Assembly: GCF_000970205.1 (NCBI RefSeq)
Contig: NZ_CP009512.1
Coordinates: 1,922,001 to 1,986,000, forward strand
Reading direction: 5' to 3'
Source of the DNA: Methanosarcina mazei S-6
Lineage (GTDB): Archaea > Halobacteriota > Methanosarcinia > Methanosarcinales > Methanosarcinaceae
Length of the DNA: 64,000 bases
Position 1 is the stretch's first letter. Each line of letters opens with the position of its first letter. This document shows, in pieces, positions 63,715-64,000 of the stretch. The notes under the pieces are model-generated. The model was not told the DNA's origin. It worked only from the letters and a program-made list of their open reading frames with translations, and did no database searches. The translations under genes and the position numbers were made by a program.

Positions 63715-64000
63715 TTACCAGCCTTTTTTATATTTCTTTGGAAGCTTCTGTTCCTTTTTACTGGATTTTTTTTCATGCATCGATCTCTTCTCATTTTTAC
63801 CAGATTTATCATTCTTACCAGATTTTTCCAACTCCAAAATATTTGAATCCGGAGATTTTTCGGTTTTAGATACTTCAAAAGAAGACGGATTATTGTCTTC
63901 TTCATCCTTTTTCATAAAATTTTTCATATTACTAAATATTTTCTTGAAAGGACTGATCTTTTTTCCAGGATTTTTATGAGAATTATGAGAGCTATTATCA
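63715..64000 (-). CDS. Lys/Ser-rich C-terminal region of a protein starting beyond the window
   Basis: The minus frame is open from the window edge to TAA at 63715, about 95 residues. An internal ATG at 63927 exists, but the frame continues upstream without a stop (SSHNSHKNPGKKISPFKKIF), so the start is probably outside. The tail is highly charged, with SGKNDKSGKNEK-type repeats and no fold, typical of a disordered cytoplasmic extension. Function unknown. Confidence 0.55.
   Translation of the reverse strand, partial: DNSSHNSHKNPGKKISPFKKIFSNMKNFMKKDEEDNNPSSFEVSKTEKSPDSNILELEKSGKNDKSGKNEKRSMHEKKSSKKEQKLPKKYKKGW

Overview
The window is a chromosomal segment of a methanogenic archaeon of the genus Methanosarcina; M. 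barkeri or a close relative is my guess, not proven. The evidence is a carbonic anhydrase (cam) with every active-site residue of the M. thermophila enzyme, a DUF1638 protein, archaeal COG1361 and COG2512 surface and regulator proteins, Roco and CHASE4 kinase genes of Methanosarcina type, long AT-rich spacers full of short tandem repeats, and rare use of UAG as a stop, as expected where UAG encodes pyrrolysine. I saw no rRNA, tRNA or CRISPR array.

Left part (1-20000): a Roco LRR-GTPase cut by the window edge; a LysE exporter and an alpha/beta hydrolase; a Bcr/CflA drug exporter; a VapBC pair whose antitoxin frame is broken; a flavodoxin-like reductase; a bacterial-type LonA protease; a MarR regulator with a palindrome between it and a divergent tyrosine phosphatase; a Fic protein bracketed by unusual TTGATAG repeats; a PepF-like oligopeptidase between two paralogous small membrane proteins; an Ig-repeat surface protein; and a TPR protein.

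Middle part (20000-50000): alpha-glucan phosphorylase, a PAS-GAF protein, two pyridoxamine-oxidase-fold proteins, a complete IS66 element (24307-25835, 8-bp target duplication) whose transposase has an in-frame UAG, a fasciclin lipoprotein, a deaminase, DUF1638, two similar CHASE4 histidine kinases with a Cys-cluster protein between them, and a transglutaminase-like lipoprotein whose 3' end runs antisense into a kinase gene. A same-strand cluster (45698 down to 37869) encodes an ArsR-like regulator, a lipoprotein, a membrane-anchored winged-helix regulator, and a MacB-type ABC ATPase, COG1361 protein and permease. It looks like a regulated envelope export or stress module. HEAT-repeat and polyprenol-kinase-like genes follow.

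Right part (50000-64000): cam, a TolB-like propeller, a decayed gene, pncB, a Cys/Met-metabolism PLP enzyme, and a PfpI/DJ-1 protein that seems to start at CUG. Then comes an AT-rich island with two adjacent genes, a TPR-nitrilase fusion and a coiled-coil/DeoR-sensor-like protein. Next to it are a complete IS1634-type element (60414-62005, 6-bp target duplication) and a 130-bp MITE. This gene pair is the best candidate for an undescribed system: a small-molecule amidase paired with a sugar-phosphate/nucleotide-type ligand-binding fold. The function is inferred only.
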